From NCBI GenBank assembly GCA_002007745.1, contig CP019882.1, positions 2,728,001 through 2,792,000 on the forward strand: DNA of 64,000 nt. The letters are read 5' to 3'. The number at the start of each line of letters is the position of its first letter. The first letter of the stretch is position 1. Source of the stretch: Mycolicibacterium litorale. Lineage in GTDB: Bacteria > Actinomycetota > Actinomycetes > Mycobacteriales > Mycobacteriaceae. Position numbers and translations under genes: made by a program. Shown piece after piece: positions 8,896 through 19,320 of this stretch. The notes below the pieces were generated by a model. It searched no databases. It worked only from the letters and a program-made list of their open reading frames with translations, and was not told where the DNA came from.

Positions 8896-9009
8896 GCCTG
8901 GTGCGACCCAACCACGTTGCAGCACAGCAGAATTCGCCGCCGGACTGGCGCCTGGCAACCGTGACGGCAGCGACATCGCCGACCGTGGCGGGAACCCAAC
9001 CAGTCTCTA

Positions 9010-9039
9010 TTGACATGTCATTAGTGGAATGTGTAGATG
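9010..9039 (+). promoter_or_regulatory. Probable promoter with embedded palindrome
   Basis: A consensus TTGACA (9010-9015) and a TAGATG -10-like hexamer (9034-9039) are separated by 18 bp, about 30 bp before the start codon at 9070. The -35 overlaps a perfect 10-bp palindrome TGACATGTCA (9011-9020), a possible operator. The rest of the 174-bp intergenic stretch from 8896 shows nothing else. Confidence 0.5.
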
Positions 9040-9069
9040 GGTGTTCTACTGCCCGAATCGAGGAGATCC

Positions 9070-9495
9070 ATGGCAACGCTTCCCTGGACACCAACGAGGA
9101 CGGCCGCCGAAGTGGTCGCCCAGGGGCACGAGGTCGCGGACGTCGTCGTGATGGCCTCACGCTTCGACCTCCGGTCCTACCGTGACGTCCCGCGATTTCT
9201 TCTTGCCGCGCTGCGGATTCGGCGGCAGATGCTCGCCGCTCCCGGGTGTTTCGGGGTGTCGCTCATCGCGAAGCCGCTGCAGAAGCGCTTCTACACGTTG
9301 TCGGCCTGGCGTAACCGCGAGGCTCTCGACGGGGCCGTGCAACGCCGGCCCCATGTTGGCACCATGACCGGCTTCCGGTCGCTCATGGCTGCGTCGCTGT
9401 TCGCCGCGTGGACCCAGCCCACCACGGACCTGCCACCCGGGTGGCCCGAGGCGATCGAACGGCTCGCGCCCGCCTCGGCAGCGGGCGACGGCTGA
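9070..9495 (+). CDS. Small hypothetical protein, possible ABM-like alpha-beta barrel
   Basis: 141 residues from ATG 9070, chosen because GAGGAG lies 5 nt upstream; an in-frame ATG at 9037 sits inside the -10 region. The pattern VVVMASRFDLRSYRDVPRFL, APGCFGVSLIA, FYTLSAWRNREALDGAV and a C-terminal His/Met-containing helix resembles dimeric alpha-beta-barrel (antibiotic-biosynthesis-monooxygenase-like) proteins, where strand-helix-strand is followed by a 'sWrdrea' helix. No catalytic assignment is possible. It has its own promoter and no obvious partner. Confidence 0.7.
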   Translation: MATLPWTPTRTAAEVVAQGHEVADVVVMASRFDLRSYRDVPRFLLAALRIRRQMLAAPGCFGVSLIAKPLQKRFYTLSAWRNREALDGAVQRRPHVGTMTGFRSLMAASLFAAWTQPTTDLPPGWPEAIERLAPASAAGDG

Positions 9496-9524
9496 GGGGA
9501 CCCCTGCGCGCGAGCACCCGGTGG

Positions 9525-10732
9525 TCAGGCCTCGCTGATCGACCGGCCCAGAACCCGGCGTTGGAAGACAAGCTCCCATGCGGTATCCATCGCGGTGGCG
9601 ATCGCACCGACGAGGACGGCGTCGTCGCCGAGGCGTCCCCCGACGATCTCGGGGACTCGCGGAAGCCGAAGCGTCAGCTCCCGGTGCATGGGCTCGGCCA
9701 GTAGGTCGGCGTTGCTGCCGATCCCCCGGCCAGCACGATCAAGGCGGGGTCGAGCACCGCGGTCACCACCGAGACGACATGCGCCAACTTCGACGCCTCG
9801 TCGGCGACGACCCGCAGTGCGCGTTCGTCGCCGTCGCGGGCGAGGTCGAAGACCGCCTTCGCCGTCGGCGCGCTGAGTCCGGCGCCATGGGCGGCGGCCA
9901 CCACCGCTTGACCCGCGGCGATGACCTCGACCGGCCCCGGCCGGTGGGCTGCGACCCCTGCCGGGATATCGCCGTAGGGCAGGTCCGCGATTTCCCCGGC
10001 TGCGCCGTGAGCGCCGCGAAAGAGCTTGCCGTCGACGAGAATTCCCATCCCGATCCCGGTGCCGACGGTGAGGCACGCCACCACATCGGCGCCCTGGGCG
10101 GCGCCGTGCGCGTATTCGCCGACCGCACACAGGTTGGCGTCGTTGTCGACCAGCACCTCCGACCCGTCAGCGCTGAGTGCGGATGTCAACTCGTGCAGGA
10201 GGCCGCGACGTTCCCAGCCGGGCAGATTCGGGGCGCGCGACACGGTACCCGCCTCGGCGTCGGGGATGCCCGGGGTGCCCAGCACCGTCACCACGATGTC
10301 CTGGCCGCTGAGTCCCGCGTCGGCAACCGCGCGCTGGACGGTGTCGACCACCGTGCGCAGCAGCGTCGTCGCCGAGCGACTGCGATTGGCGTGCTCCAAA
10401 CGGACGACGATCGCACCTTCGAGGTCGGCGACCGCGACGTGAATCGCGTGGCGTCCGATGTCGACGCCAACGATGTAGCCGGCGTCCGGCGCGGCGCGAT
10501 AGATGACCGCCGCCCGGCCGGGGCCCGGGGCGCTGCGACCGATGGCGCGAACCAGGCCATGCTGTTCGAGATCCAGGAGTGCTTGTCCGACAGTCGGTTT
10601 CGACAGTCCGGTATCCCCAGCGATCATGGGCCGGGTCGCTTCGCCGTGGTGCCGGAGGCGGTTGAGCACCAACCGCTGGTTGAGGGCGCGCATGGTTGCC
10701 GGAGTTCCTGCCTGTGGTGCGGCCGGGCCCAT
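9525..10732 (-). CDS. ROK-family transcriptional repressor, single-base frameshift near its 3' end
   Basis: N-terminal winged HTH (TMRALNQRLVLNRLRHHGEATRPMIAG, then TGLSKPTVGQALLDLEQ) and a ROK sugar-kinase-like domain with IVGVDIG and LTVGTGIGMGILVDG. The Cys cluster that normally forms the ROK zinc site after GAAGEI is absent. The reading frame breaks in a CCCCC run (9723-9727): upstream reads LIVLAGG, and one extra base restores IGSNADLLAEPMHREL and a normal C-terminus ending at 9525, about 402 residues in all. Start 10732 has GGAGG 7 nt upstream. It is divergent from an APC permease, with an operator-like palindrome at 10801-10817 between them. Automated annotation would call this a pseudogene; I think sequence error is likelier. 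Confidence 0.8.
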
Positions 10733-10800
10733 CGCCCCCACCTCCGTTCCAGTCGCGGGAATTTTACAAACGAACTCTTCCACACCCGGGCCGATTTATG

Positions 10801-10817
10801 TTAAGAAACTTTCCTAA
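10801..10817. promoter_or_regulatory. ROK-type operator palindrome
   Basis: The 17-mer TTAAGAAACTTTCCTAA is an inverted repeat (8-nt arms, one mismatch, central C). It lies 23 bp before the permease start and 69 bp before the ROK repressor start. Operators of this A/T-flanked GAAA...TTTC shape are usual for ROK repressors, so it probably governs the permease and perhaps the repressor itself. Confidence 0.65.
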
Positions 10818-10839
10818 CTAATAGTGGGAAGGTTCCACC

Positions 10840-12264
10840 TTGAGTTCATCCATCACTCCCCCGCAGTCGGGAGCGGCAGTGACTGCGCAACCCACCCTCG
10901 AGCGCAAGATCGGTCCCCTGCAGGCCACGGCGATCAATATGACGCAGATGTGCGGCATCGGCCCGTTCGTGACCATCCCGGCCATGGTCGCCACCATCGG
11001 CGGCCCCGAGGCGATGTTCGGCTGGATCATCGGTGCCATTCTCGCGCTGGCCGACGGGCTGATCTGGGCCGAACTCGGGGCAGCCATGCCTGGAGCCGGC
11101 GGCACCTACATCTACCTGCGCGAGGCCTTCCAATACCGCACCGGACGGCTGATGCCGTTCCTGTTCGTCTGGAGCGCGGTGCTTTTCATCCCGCTGATCA
11201 TGTCCACCGGCATCATCGGCCTGGTGCAGTACCTGGGCTATCTCATCCCGGGGGTTTCGGGTGAGTCGGGAAACACCGCGCTGGGCAAGCTCATCGGAGT
11301 CGGCATCACGCTGCTCATCATGGTGGCGCTGTTCCGCAAGATCGGGCAGATCGGCAAGCTCACCACCGTGCTGTTCGTGGTCATGCTGATCGCGGTCCTC
11401 ACCACTATCGTCGCGGCGTTCTCGCACTTCAGCGGTGCGCAGGCGTTCGCATTCACACCCGGTGCATTCAGCTTCGGCGGCGGCTCGTTCTGGGCCGGTC
11501 TCGGTGCCGGCCTGATCATCGCGATCTATGACTATCTGGGCTACAACACCACCGCCTACCTCGGTGCGGAGATGCGTGACCCGGGCCGCACCATCCCGCT
11601 GTCCATCGTCGCGTCGATCGTCGGCATCATGAGCCTGTATTTCCTGCTCCAGATCGGAGTGTTGGGCTCAGTCCCGCTCGAAGAACTCAAGAGCGCTTCG
11701 TCGGTCGCGTCGACGGTGCTCGAGCAAGCCTGGGGAAGCGGTGTGGCCAGGGTGGTGACCGTCCTGATCGTCGTCGCGGCGGTCGGCTCGGTCTTCGCCG
11801 GCCTCCTGGGCGGATCCCGGGTCCCCTACGAAGCAGCTCGCGACAAGGTCTTCCTGCCGATGTTCGGCAAGCTGCATCCGCGGCTTCACCTACCGACCGC
11901 AGGGGTGCTGGCGATGGGGGCCATCACGATGATCGGGTCGCTGTTCACCCTGACCACCATCATCAACGCTGCCGTGGCAACCCTGGTCATCATCCAATCG
12001 CTGGCGCAGGTCGCCGCCATCATTGTGCTGCGGCGCCGCCAGCCCGACCTGCCCCGTCCGTACCGCCAGTGGCTCTATCCCGTGCCGACCATCATCGCGC
12101 TCGTCGGCTGGGTGTACATCTACATCTCGGCGGAGTGGTTATCGATCGGGTTGTCACTGTGCTGGATCGCTATCGGTTGCGTGGCCTTCCTGGTCTATGC
12201 CAAGACCGAGCGGACCTGGCCGTTCGGGCCGAAGGACATCAAGGAGACCTTCGTCACCGGGTAG
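10840..12264 (+). CDS. APC-superfamily amino acid/polyamine permease
   Basis: 474 residues with about 12 hydrophobic spans, starting with the APC hallmark IGPLQATAINMTQMCGIGPFVTIP, then PGAGGTYIYLREAF after TM2-3, and DYLGYNTTAYLGAEMRDPGRTIPLSI after TM6, a conserved region of the superfamily. A short cytoplasmic N-terminus and C-terminus flank the core. The start is TTG 10840 with GGGAAGG 8 nt upstream. It probably imports an amino acid, amine or carboxylate. The ROK repressor facing it suggests substrate-dependent induction, an unusual pairing since ROK regulators mostly handle sugars. Confidence 0.85.
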   Translation: MSSSITPPQSGAAVTAQPTLERKIGPLQATAINMTQMCGIGPFVTIPAMVATIGGPEAMFGWIIGAILALADGLIWAELGAAMPGAGGTYIYLREAFQYRTGRLMPFLFVWSAVLFIPLIMSTGIIGLVQYLGYLIPGVSGESGNTALGKLIGVGITLLIMVALFRKIGQIGKLTTVLFVVMLIAVLTTIVAAFSHFSGAQAFAFTPGAFSFGGGSFWAGLGAGLIIAIYDYLGYNTTAYLGAEMRDPGRTIPLSIVASIVGIMSLYFLLQIGVLGSVPLEELKSASSVASTVLEQAWGSGVARVVTVLIVVAAVGSVFAGLLGGSRVPYEAARDKVFLPMFGKLHPRLHLPTAGVLAMGAITMIGSLFTLTTIINAAVATLVIIQSLAQVAAIIVLRRRQPDLPRPYRQWLYPVPTIIALVGWVYIYISAEWLSIGLSLCWIAIGCVAFLVYAKTERTWPFGPKDIKETFVTG

Positions 12265-12317
12265 CCACGCCGAGGTCGACGTGTCGGCGGCGGGCTGGGG
12301 TTGGGTAGGGTCTCGGC

Positions 12318-14660
<2,343 letters not shown>

Positions 14661-14682
14661 TCTGGGCCGCTTCGGTGCCCGC

Positions 14683-15027
14683 TCAGATTCCCGGGCGCAG
14701 CGATCCGGCGATCGCGCTTCGAGGTACCGACACCTCGTCTGCCGCTCCACGACGGGCAGGATGTCGTTGAGCGGCTGGGTGCCGGGCCGGAACAGGGTGT
14801 CGAAGGTGATCGACGCCGCGTTGGTCTCGTCATAGGCGAATGTCTTGTACCAGGTCGCCGGGTGAGCTCCGCCGAGATCCTGATACACCTTCAAAACTGT
14901 TGTCCGGGTGGTGCTCTCGGGCGTTGCCGAGCTGTAAGAGGTGGACGTCTGCGGCGCCCAGTGCGCAGGCGGACACGCTGAGGACCCCAGCCGCCAGTGT
15001 GGTGTGGACGGTGCTCTTCATCGGCAT
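14683..15027 (-). pseudogene. Decayed MPT64-family (RsiV/DUF3298-like) secreted protein gene
   Basis: Three pieces of one MPT64-type protein survive in different frames. First, from ATG 15027/15021, a signal peptide (MKSTVHTTLAAGVLSVSACALGAA). Second, in another frame, TSTSYSSATPESTTRTTVLK, then KVYQDLGGAHPATWYKTFAYD, then ITFDTLFRPGTQPLNDILPVVE, which parallels the MPT64 stretch KVYQNAGGTHPTTTYKAF...ITYDTLW as I recall it. Third, in yet another frame, EVSVPRSAIAGSLRPGI and a stop at 14683, matching the family's C-terminal VPRSAI. About 100 residues after the signal and a stretch before VPRSAI are missing, so this is real decay, not a single sequencing slip. The ribosome-binding site GGGAGAGGA remains. 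Confidence 0.75.
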
Positions 15028-15179
15028 GAGTTCCTCTCCCGGCAGTTATTTGCTTGCTACTGCAAGGGAAGTTTGCTGGACGGGTCGCCTCTTTGGGCCG
15101 AATTCGTTTGCTGTAGTTGTTCGTTGTCGCTCAACAACGGGTGCGTCCGGTGGTGACTGTGCCGTCCCAATGGTTGGTC

Positions 15180-15683
15180 TCAGACACCGGTGGCGCCGTC
15201 GGTCCGTTCCCGGATCAGATCGGCGTGGCCGCAATGGCGGGCATACTCGCCGATCATGTGAATGTAGATCCAGCGCAGGCTCACCTCGCTCGCTCCGAAC
15301 GCGCTGGTATCGGTCAGTTCCCGCACCGCGCAGTTGGCCCGCGCCCGTGCGACCTCCTCCTGCCAGACCATCACCGCCTCTTGCGGCGAGGACTCATCGG
15401 ACACCTCGAAGCCACCGTCATGACCCGCCCCGGCGCCCCGGCCGTAGATGGGCGCGGCGGTCTCCGTGGCGAGGATGCGGCGAAACCAGTTGCGCTCGAC
15501 TTCAGCCAGATGCTGGACGAGGCCGAGGAGCGTCAGGGGTGAGGGCGGCGTCGTGGCGGTACGCAACTGCGCGTCGGTGAGACCGTCGCACTTGCTCAGC
15601 AGCGTCCAGCGATAGAAGTCCAGCCATGCCTCAAGGGTGGTGCGCTCGTCGGCATTCAGTGGCGGGGTGCGGCGTGCGTCCAT
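15180..15683 (-). CDS. DinB/DUF664-family protein
   Basis: 167 residues forming a four-helix DinB-like bundle. Conserved His residues that bind metal in the family are seen in GLVQHLAEVERNWF and YIHMIGEYARHCGHADLIRERTDG. The DUF664 subgroup is common in actinobacteria and is often linked to thiol (mycothiol/bacillithiol)-dependent transferases. A mycothiol-dependent transferase or isomerase is plausible but unproven. It stands alone, followed on its 5' side by a 240-bp AT-rich region leading to the polyketide synthase. Confidence 0.85.
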   Translation of the reverse strand: MDARRTPPLNADERTTLEAWLDFYRWTLLSKCDGLTDAQLRTATTPPSPLTLLGLVQHLAEVERNWFRRILATETAAPIYGRGAGAGHDGGFEVSDESSPQEAVMVWQEEVARARANCAVRELTDTSAFGASEVSLRWIYIHMIGEYARHCGHADLIRERTDGATGV

Positions 15684-15923
15684 GGTTCAATGCTGTCACG
15701 GATTCCCAGTGGATCTCCAGTCTGCGTATATTCAATTTGCAGAAAAGTCGTGGTTTCTGGCAATTCTCAGTCCACGTTTATGAGAATCATTAATTCCATT
15801 AACAAAATTGGCTTGGAGCTGGGCGTATACGCGTAGAGTTCGAATTCTGAACGATATTGTGCGATATTTCACTGAGTCGGTTTTGGGGAATGTTTTTCTG
15901 GGTCCGGAAGCGTTTAAAGGCGC
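15684..15923. promoter_or_regulatory. AT-rich intergenic region with SigF-like promoter
   Basis: This 240-bp region is clearly richer in A/T than its surroundings. Near its right end, GGTTT (15879-15883) and GGGTC (15900-15904) are separated by 16 bp, close to the mycobacterial SigF pattern (GGTTT, 16-17 bp, GGGTA). It lies 20 bp before the start of the type III polyketide synthase. Stationary-phase or stress control of the lipid operon would follow if it is used. I see no other gene in this stretch. Confidence 0.45.
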
Positions 15924-17030
15924 ATGACAGATACCGTATTTTCCCAATCCGTGAACCCCGTCGTCCTCGCACAGCGAGGCGACCCGAGGATCGCGGGCAC
16001 CGCTACGGCGTTCACGCCGCACCGTTACGACCAGGACGAGGTGGCGCAGCACCTCACCGACTTCGCCGAACCCGGATTCGCCCGCTTCGCGCGAACTAGT
16101 GGCGTCGAGTATCGCAATCTCGCGCTACCGGTCGAGCGTTACCCGAGCCTCGAGGGCTTCACCGAAGCCAACGCGGCCTACCTCGAAGTGGCGGTCGATC
16201 TCGGCGAACAAGCCCTGCTCAGTGCACTTGACGCCGCGCACCTGCACCCGGATGAGGTCGACGCGATCGTCACGGTCTCCAGCACGGGAGTGGCCGTACC
16301 GACCATCGATGCGCGGATCGCGTCACGAGTCGGGCTACGTCCCGACGTCAAGCGGATACCGCTGTTCGGCCTGGGCTGCGTGGCCGGCGCCGCCGGCCTG
16401 GCGCGGGTTCACGATTATCTACGCGGTTACCCCCAGGATGTGGCGGTGCTGCTCTCCGTGGAGTTGTGCTCACTCACGCTGCAGCGCGACGACACCTCCA
16501 TCCCCGCTCTGATCGGCGTGTGCTTGTTCGGGGACGGAGCCGCCGCCGTTGTCGCCACCGGTTGCGATCGCCCTCCGGCGGGGCTGCCCTTGCACGCCGG
16601 GCCACGCGTATTGGCAACGCGCAGTCGGCTATTCGCCGACACCATCGACGTCATGGGTTGGAACGTGAGCTCCAGCGGATTTCAGCTGGTGATGTCGCGC
16701 GACGTCCCCAGAATGGCCGACGACTATCTGGGTGACGAGGTCGACAGCTTCCTGAGCGACCGTGGTCTGAGCAGATCGGATATCTCGACCTGGGTGTGTC
16801 ATCCGGGTGGTCCGAAAGTGCTGGAGGCGATCACCAACGCGGTCGGCATGCCCGACGCGGCCCTTCGGCACAGCTGGGAATCCATGCGTGACCACGGCAA
16901 CATCTCCTCGGCCTCGGTGCTCGACGTCCTCGACCGCACCTTGGCGACGGCGCCGGCACCAGGATCGCTGGGGCTGATGCTGGCGATGGGGCCGGGATTC
17001 AGCTTCGAGTTGCTCTTGCTGGGATGGTGA
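15924..17030 (+). CDS. Type III polyketide synthase (chalcone/stilbene synthase family)
   Basis: 368 residues. The catalytic triad is complete: Cys near 152 (FGLGCVAGAAGLAR), His near 293 (WVCHPGGPKV) and Asn near 326 (DHGNISSASVL). The C-terminal GxxPGPGF-type loop is present as LAMGPGFSFELLLL. Such enzymes condense malonyl-CoA units on a (usually fatty) acyl-CoA starter to give alkylpyrones or alkylresorcinols; mycobacterial members include PKS10, PKS11 and PKS18. It is followed after 10 bp by a methyltransferase-like membrane enzyme, the arrangement seen in phenolic-lipid (srs-type) operons. A SigF-like promoter precedes it. Confidence 0.9.
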   Translation: MTDTVFSQSVNPVVLAQRGDPRIAGTATAFTPHRYDQDEVAQHLTDFAEPGFARFARTSGVEYRNLALPVERYPSLEGFTEANAAYLEVAVDLGEQALLSALDAAHLHPDEVDAIVTVSSTGVAVPTIDARIASRVGLRPDVKRIPLFGLGCVAGAAGLARVHDYLRGYPQDVAVLLSVELCSLTLQRDDTSIPALIGVCLFGDGAAAVVATGCDRPPAGLPLHAGPRVLATRSRLFADTIDVMGWNVSSSGFQLVMSRDVPRMADDYLGDEVDSFLSDRGLSRSDISTWVCHPGGPKVLEAITNAVGMPDAALRHSWESMRDHGNISSASVLDVLDRTLATAPAPGSLGLMLAMGPGFSFELLLLGW

Positions 17031-17040
17031 GGGAAAACCG

Positions 17041-17544
17041 ATGTTCTACTACCTGTTCATTGTTCTGATCGGCCTCGAGCGTCTGGTTGAGCTGGTGGTG
17101 TCTCGCCGAAATGCGAAATGGTCTTTCGCGCAAGGCGGCCGGGAGTTCGGCCAGGGCCACTACCCGGTGATGGTGGCGATGCATGCGCTGCTGCTGGTGT
17201 CCTGTGTCGTGGAGGTGTCCACGATGCACCGGCCCTTCCTGCCCTGGCTGGGTTGGCCGATGGTGGCGATCGTGGCGCTCAGTACCGCGGTGCGCTGGTG
17301 GTGCGTGTCCGTGCTCGGCAAGCACTGGAATCCACGCCTGATCGTCATCCAGGGCGCACCCCTGGTCCGCCGCGGTCCGTATCGATGGGTGCACCACCCC
17401 AACTACACCGCCGTCGCGGTTGAGGTCGCCGCGCTGCCGCTGGTCCATTCCGCCTGGCTGACCGCGATCGTGTTCAGCATTGCCAACGCGCTGGTGCTGA
17501 CCGTGCGGATCCATGCGGAGAACACGGCGCTGGGGTATGCCTGA
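17041..17544 (+). CDS. Isoprenylcysteine carboxyl methyltransferase-family membrane protein
   Basis: 167 residues with about four membrane spans. The family signature RRGPYRWVHHPNYTAV is followed by a hydrophobic span and a short loop with RIHAENTALGYA, matching the RHPxY...E pattern of ICMT-like membrane methyltransferases. It starts 10 bp after the polyketide synthase stop, so the two are co-transcribed. In Streptomyces srs-type operons the equivalent protein O-methylates an alkylresorcinol; methylation of the polyketide product is the likely role here. The final codons overlap nothing, and about 200 bp of non-coding sequence follows. Confidence 0.88.
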   Translation: MFYYLFIVLIGLERLVELVVSRRNAKWSFAQGGREFGQGHYPVMVAMHALLLVSCVVEVSTMHRPFLPWLGWPMVAIVALSTAVRWWCVSVLGKHWNPRLIVIQGAPLVRRGPYRWVHHPNYTAVAVEVAALPLVHSAWLTAIVFSIANALVLTVRIHAENTALGYA

Positions 17545-17707
17545 ACGCAATTGACCGAGATGTCAAATTGAATGGCGGGCAATCGCTTTCGATTGCAGAT
17601 CCGTCGTTCGGGCCTCGATACGGGGCAGTGGCTGTTAGGTTGTGATTCGTTGAGGTTCTAGAACCGCCGGGTTGACCGCATCCAGCTCGGTGCCGGGACA
17701 CCCGCGA

Positions 17708-17745
17708 AGGGGGCCTTCAATGAGTCCTTCAATGAGTCCTTCATG
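17708..17745 (+). repeat. 12-bp tandem repeat forming a mini-ORF that overlaps the next start codon
   Basis: TTCAATGAGTCC occurs twice in tandem, followed by a diverged third copy TTCATGAGTTCC. The best-spaced ribosome-binding site (AGGGGG, 17708-17713) is 6 nt before ATG 17720, which opens an 8-codon frame MSPSMSPS whose TGA overlaps ATG 17743 of the nitrile hydratase beta-type gene as ATGA. Translation of the enzyme gene may therefore be coupled to a tiny leader. The rest of 17545-17707 shows nothing recognisable. Confidence 0.5.
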
Positions 17746-18587
17746 AGTTCCGCTGCCGAGCGCGCCGCCGCGCTGGAACTGGTCGCCCGCCTCAAATCCG
17801 CCTATCCGGAGCTGCCGGATGCGCCCACCCCGGATCTGCTCGACCACGCCCGTCTGGTCGCGTATCTCAAGCCGGTCCACGACGTCGGCGGTGAGCCGGA
17901 CGCGCCGATGAAATACGAGAACAAGGATTACGAATACTGGGAGCACATGACCTACGTGATGTGCGAGGTCTTGGCGTGGCGAGGCATCTGGCTCTCCGAG
18001 GAGCGTCGCCGCATCGGCAACGTCGACGTCGGGCGGGCGGTGTATCTCGGTCTGCCCTACTACGGCCGCTGGCTACTGGCGGTGGCGCGGGTGCTGATCG
18101 AGAAGCACCACATCGGCCTGACCGAGCTCAGCGAGCGGATGGCCGAAGTTCAGGAGCGTTATGTCGCAGGCCTAGAAGGCAAATCGCTCGAGGCGCAGCC
18201 GCGGTCCCAGGGCGGCGGTGCTGACGTCAAGCGCAACAGTCACCACCTCCACGCAGTCGGCAAGGGCGATCCACAGGTGTATGCCGGCAAGGCCGGCGAG
18301 CCGAGGTTCCGGGTAGGCGACGCCGTCGTGGTGCGTGAACTGCCGGTGCTGTTCTACACCCGCACACCGGAATACGCGCGCGGCGCGACCGGGGTGATCG
18401 ACGCCGTGGCCTACGAAAGTCCCGCCGCCGAGGACGAGACGTGGGATCGCCCTGACGCGACCCCGAATGGTTCTACGTGGTCCGGTTTGCCATGGCCGAT
18501 CTCTGGCACGGCTACACCGGAACGGCACAAGACAGCCTGCGCACCGAAATCCCCGAACACTGGTTGCAGGCTGCGGTAGGGAGCTGA
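17743..18587 (+). CDS. Nitrile hydratase/thiocyanate hydrolase beta-type subunit, single-base frameshift
   Basis: The N-terminal half carries the NHase-beta/SCNase-beta features HDVGGEPDAPMKYENKDYEYWE, MTYVMCEVLAWRGIW and YLGLPYYGRWLLAVARVL (read as separate motifs). The C-terminal half is the SH3-like NHase-beta domain starting at RFRVGDAVVVRELP. In the given sequence the frame is lost at a CCCC run (18461-18464) and ends at 18579. Adding one C restores PEWFYVVRFAMADLWHGYTG and a normal end, EIPEHWLQAAVGS, at 18587, about 281 residues, 4 bp before the alpha gene. NHase and SCNase add water to nitriles or thiocyanate, and the beta-type subunit helps form the active-site cleft. ATG 17743 overlaps a leader ORF. 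Confidence 0.8.
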
Positions 18588-18591
18588 TGAC

Positions 18592-19320
18592 ATGGACGAC
18601 CACGATCACGACCACGATCACGACCACGACCACGACCACGACCGAACGGTGAAGCCGATGGTCGACGAGATCACCGACTTCGAGGTCCTGGAGATAGCAC
18701 TGCGCGAATTGTGCATCGAGAAGGGCATTTTCACCGCCGAGGAACACCGCCGCTTCACCGAGTTCGCCGAGCAGATCGGCCCCACGCCGGCCGCGCGGTT
18801 GGTGGCGCGCGCCTGGCTGGATCCCGAGTTCAAGGCGCTCGCTCTCGCCGAGCCGATGACGGCGAGCAAGGAGGTGGGTGTCGACTGGCTTGAACCGACC
18901 GGCTTCGGAACGCCCAGCGATTTCACCGCATTCGAGATCCTCGAGGACACCCCCGGCGTGCACCATGTGATCGTGTGCGCCCTCTGTTCGTGCTACCCGC
19001 GGCCCATTCTGGGTAACTCACCCGAGTGGTATCGGACACCCAACTATCGGCGACGCCTGGTCCGCTGGCCGCGGCAGGTCCTCGCCGAATTCGGTCTCTA
19101 TCTGTCCGATGAAACCGAAGTTCGGGTGCAGGATTCCAACCAGAAGCACCGTTTCATGGTGATGCCCCTGCGTCCGGAGGGCACTGACGGCTGGAACGAG
19201 GATCAGCTGACCGAGATCATCACCCGCGATTGCCTGATCGGTGTCGCACTGCCCAAGCCGGGCGTGACGACCAACGTCATCACCGACACTCGTCCCGCCA
19301 CCCACCCCGCCGGCCGATGA
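18592..19320 (+). CDS. Nitrile hydratase alpha/thiocyanate hydrolase gamma-type catalytic subunit with His-Asp tail
   Basis: 242 residues. The metal claw VCALCSCYPRP is intact (Cys about 129, 132 and 134, Ser 133); in the family these bind non-corrin Co(III) or Fe(III), with two Cys oxidised. Downstream PEWYRTPNYRRRLVRWPR and VLAEFGLYL are typical of the subunit, and the Tyr-Pro after the claw resembles SCNase gamma or Co-type enzymes. The N-terminus is unusual: a run of alternating His and Asp (about residues 3-17) encoded by hexamer repeats at 18598-18645, looking like a metal-binding tail. The accessory gene overlaps its stop codon by ATGA. Whether the substrate is a nitrile or thiocyanate cannot be told. 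Confidence 0.87.
   Translation: MDDHDHDHDHDHDHDHDRTVKPMVDEITDFEVLEIALRELCIEKGIFTAEEHRRFTEFAEQIGPTPAARLVARAWLDPEFKALALAEPMTASKEVGVDWLEPTGFGTPSDFTAFEILEDTPGVHHVIVCALCSCYPRPILGNSPEWYRTPNYRRRLVRWPRQVLAEFGLYLSDETEVRVQDSNQKHRFMVMPLRPEGTDGWNEDQLTEIITRDCLIGVALPKPGVTTNVITDTRPATHPAGR

Noticed and set aside
18598..18645. Hexamer repeats that could be taken for a CRISPR or microsatellite
   Set aside because: No spacers; the repeats are in frame and encode the His-Asp tail of the nitrile hydratase alpha subunit.
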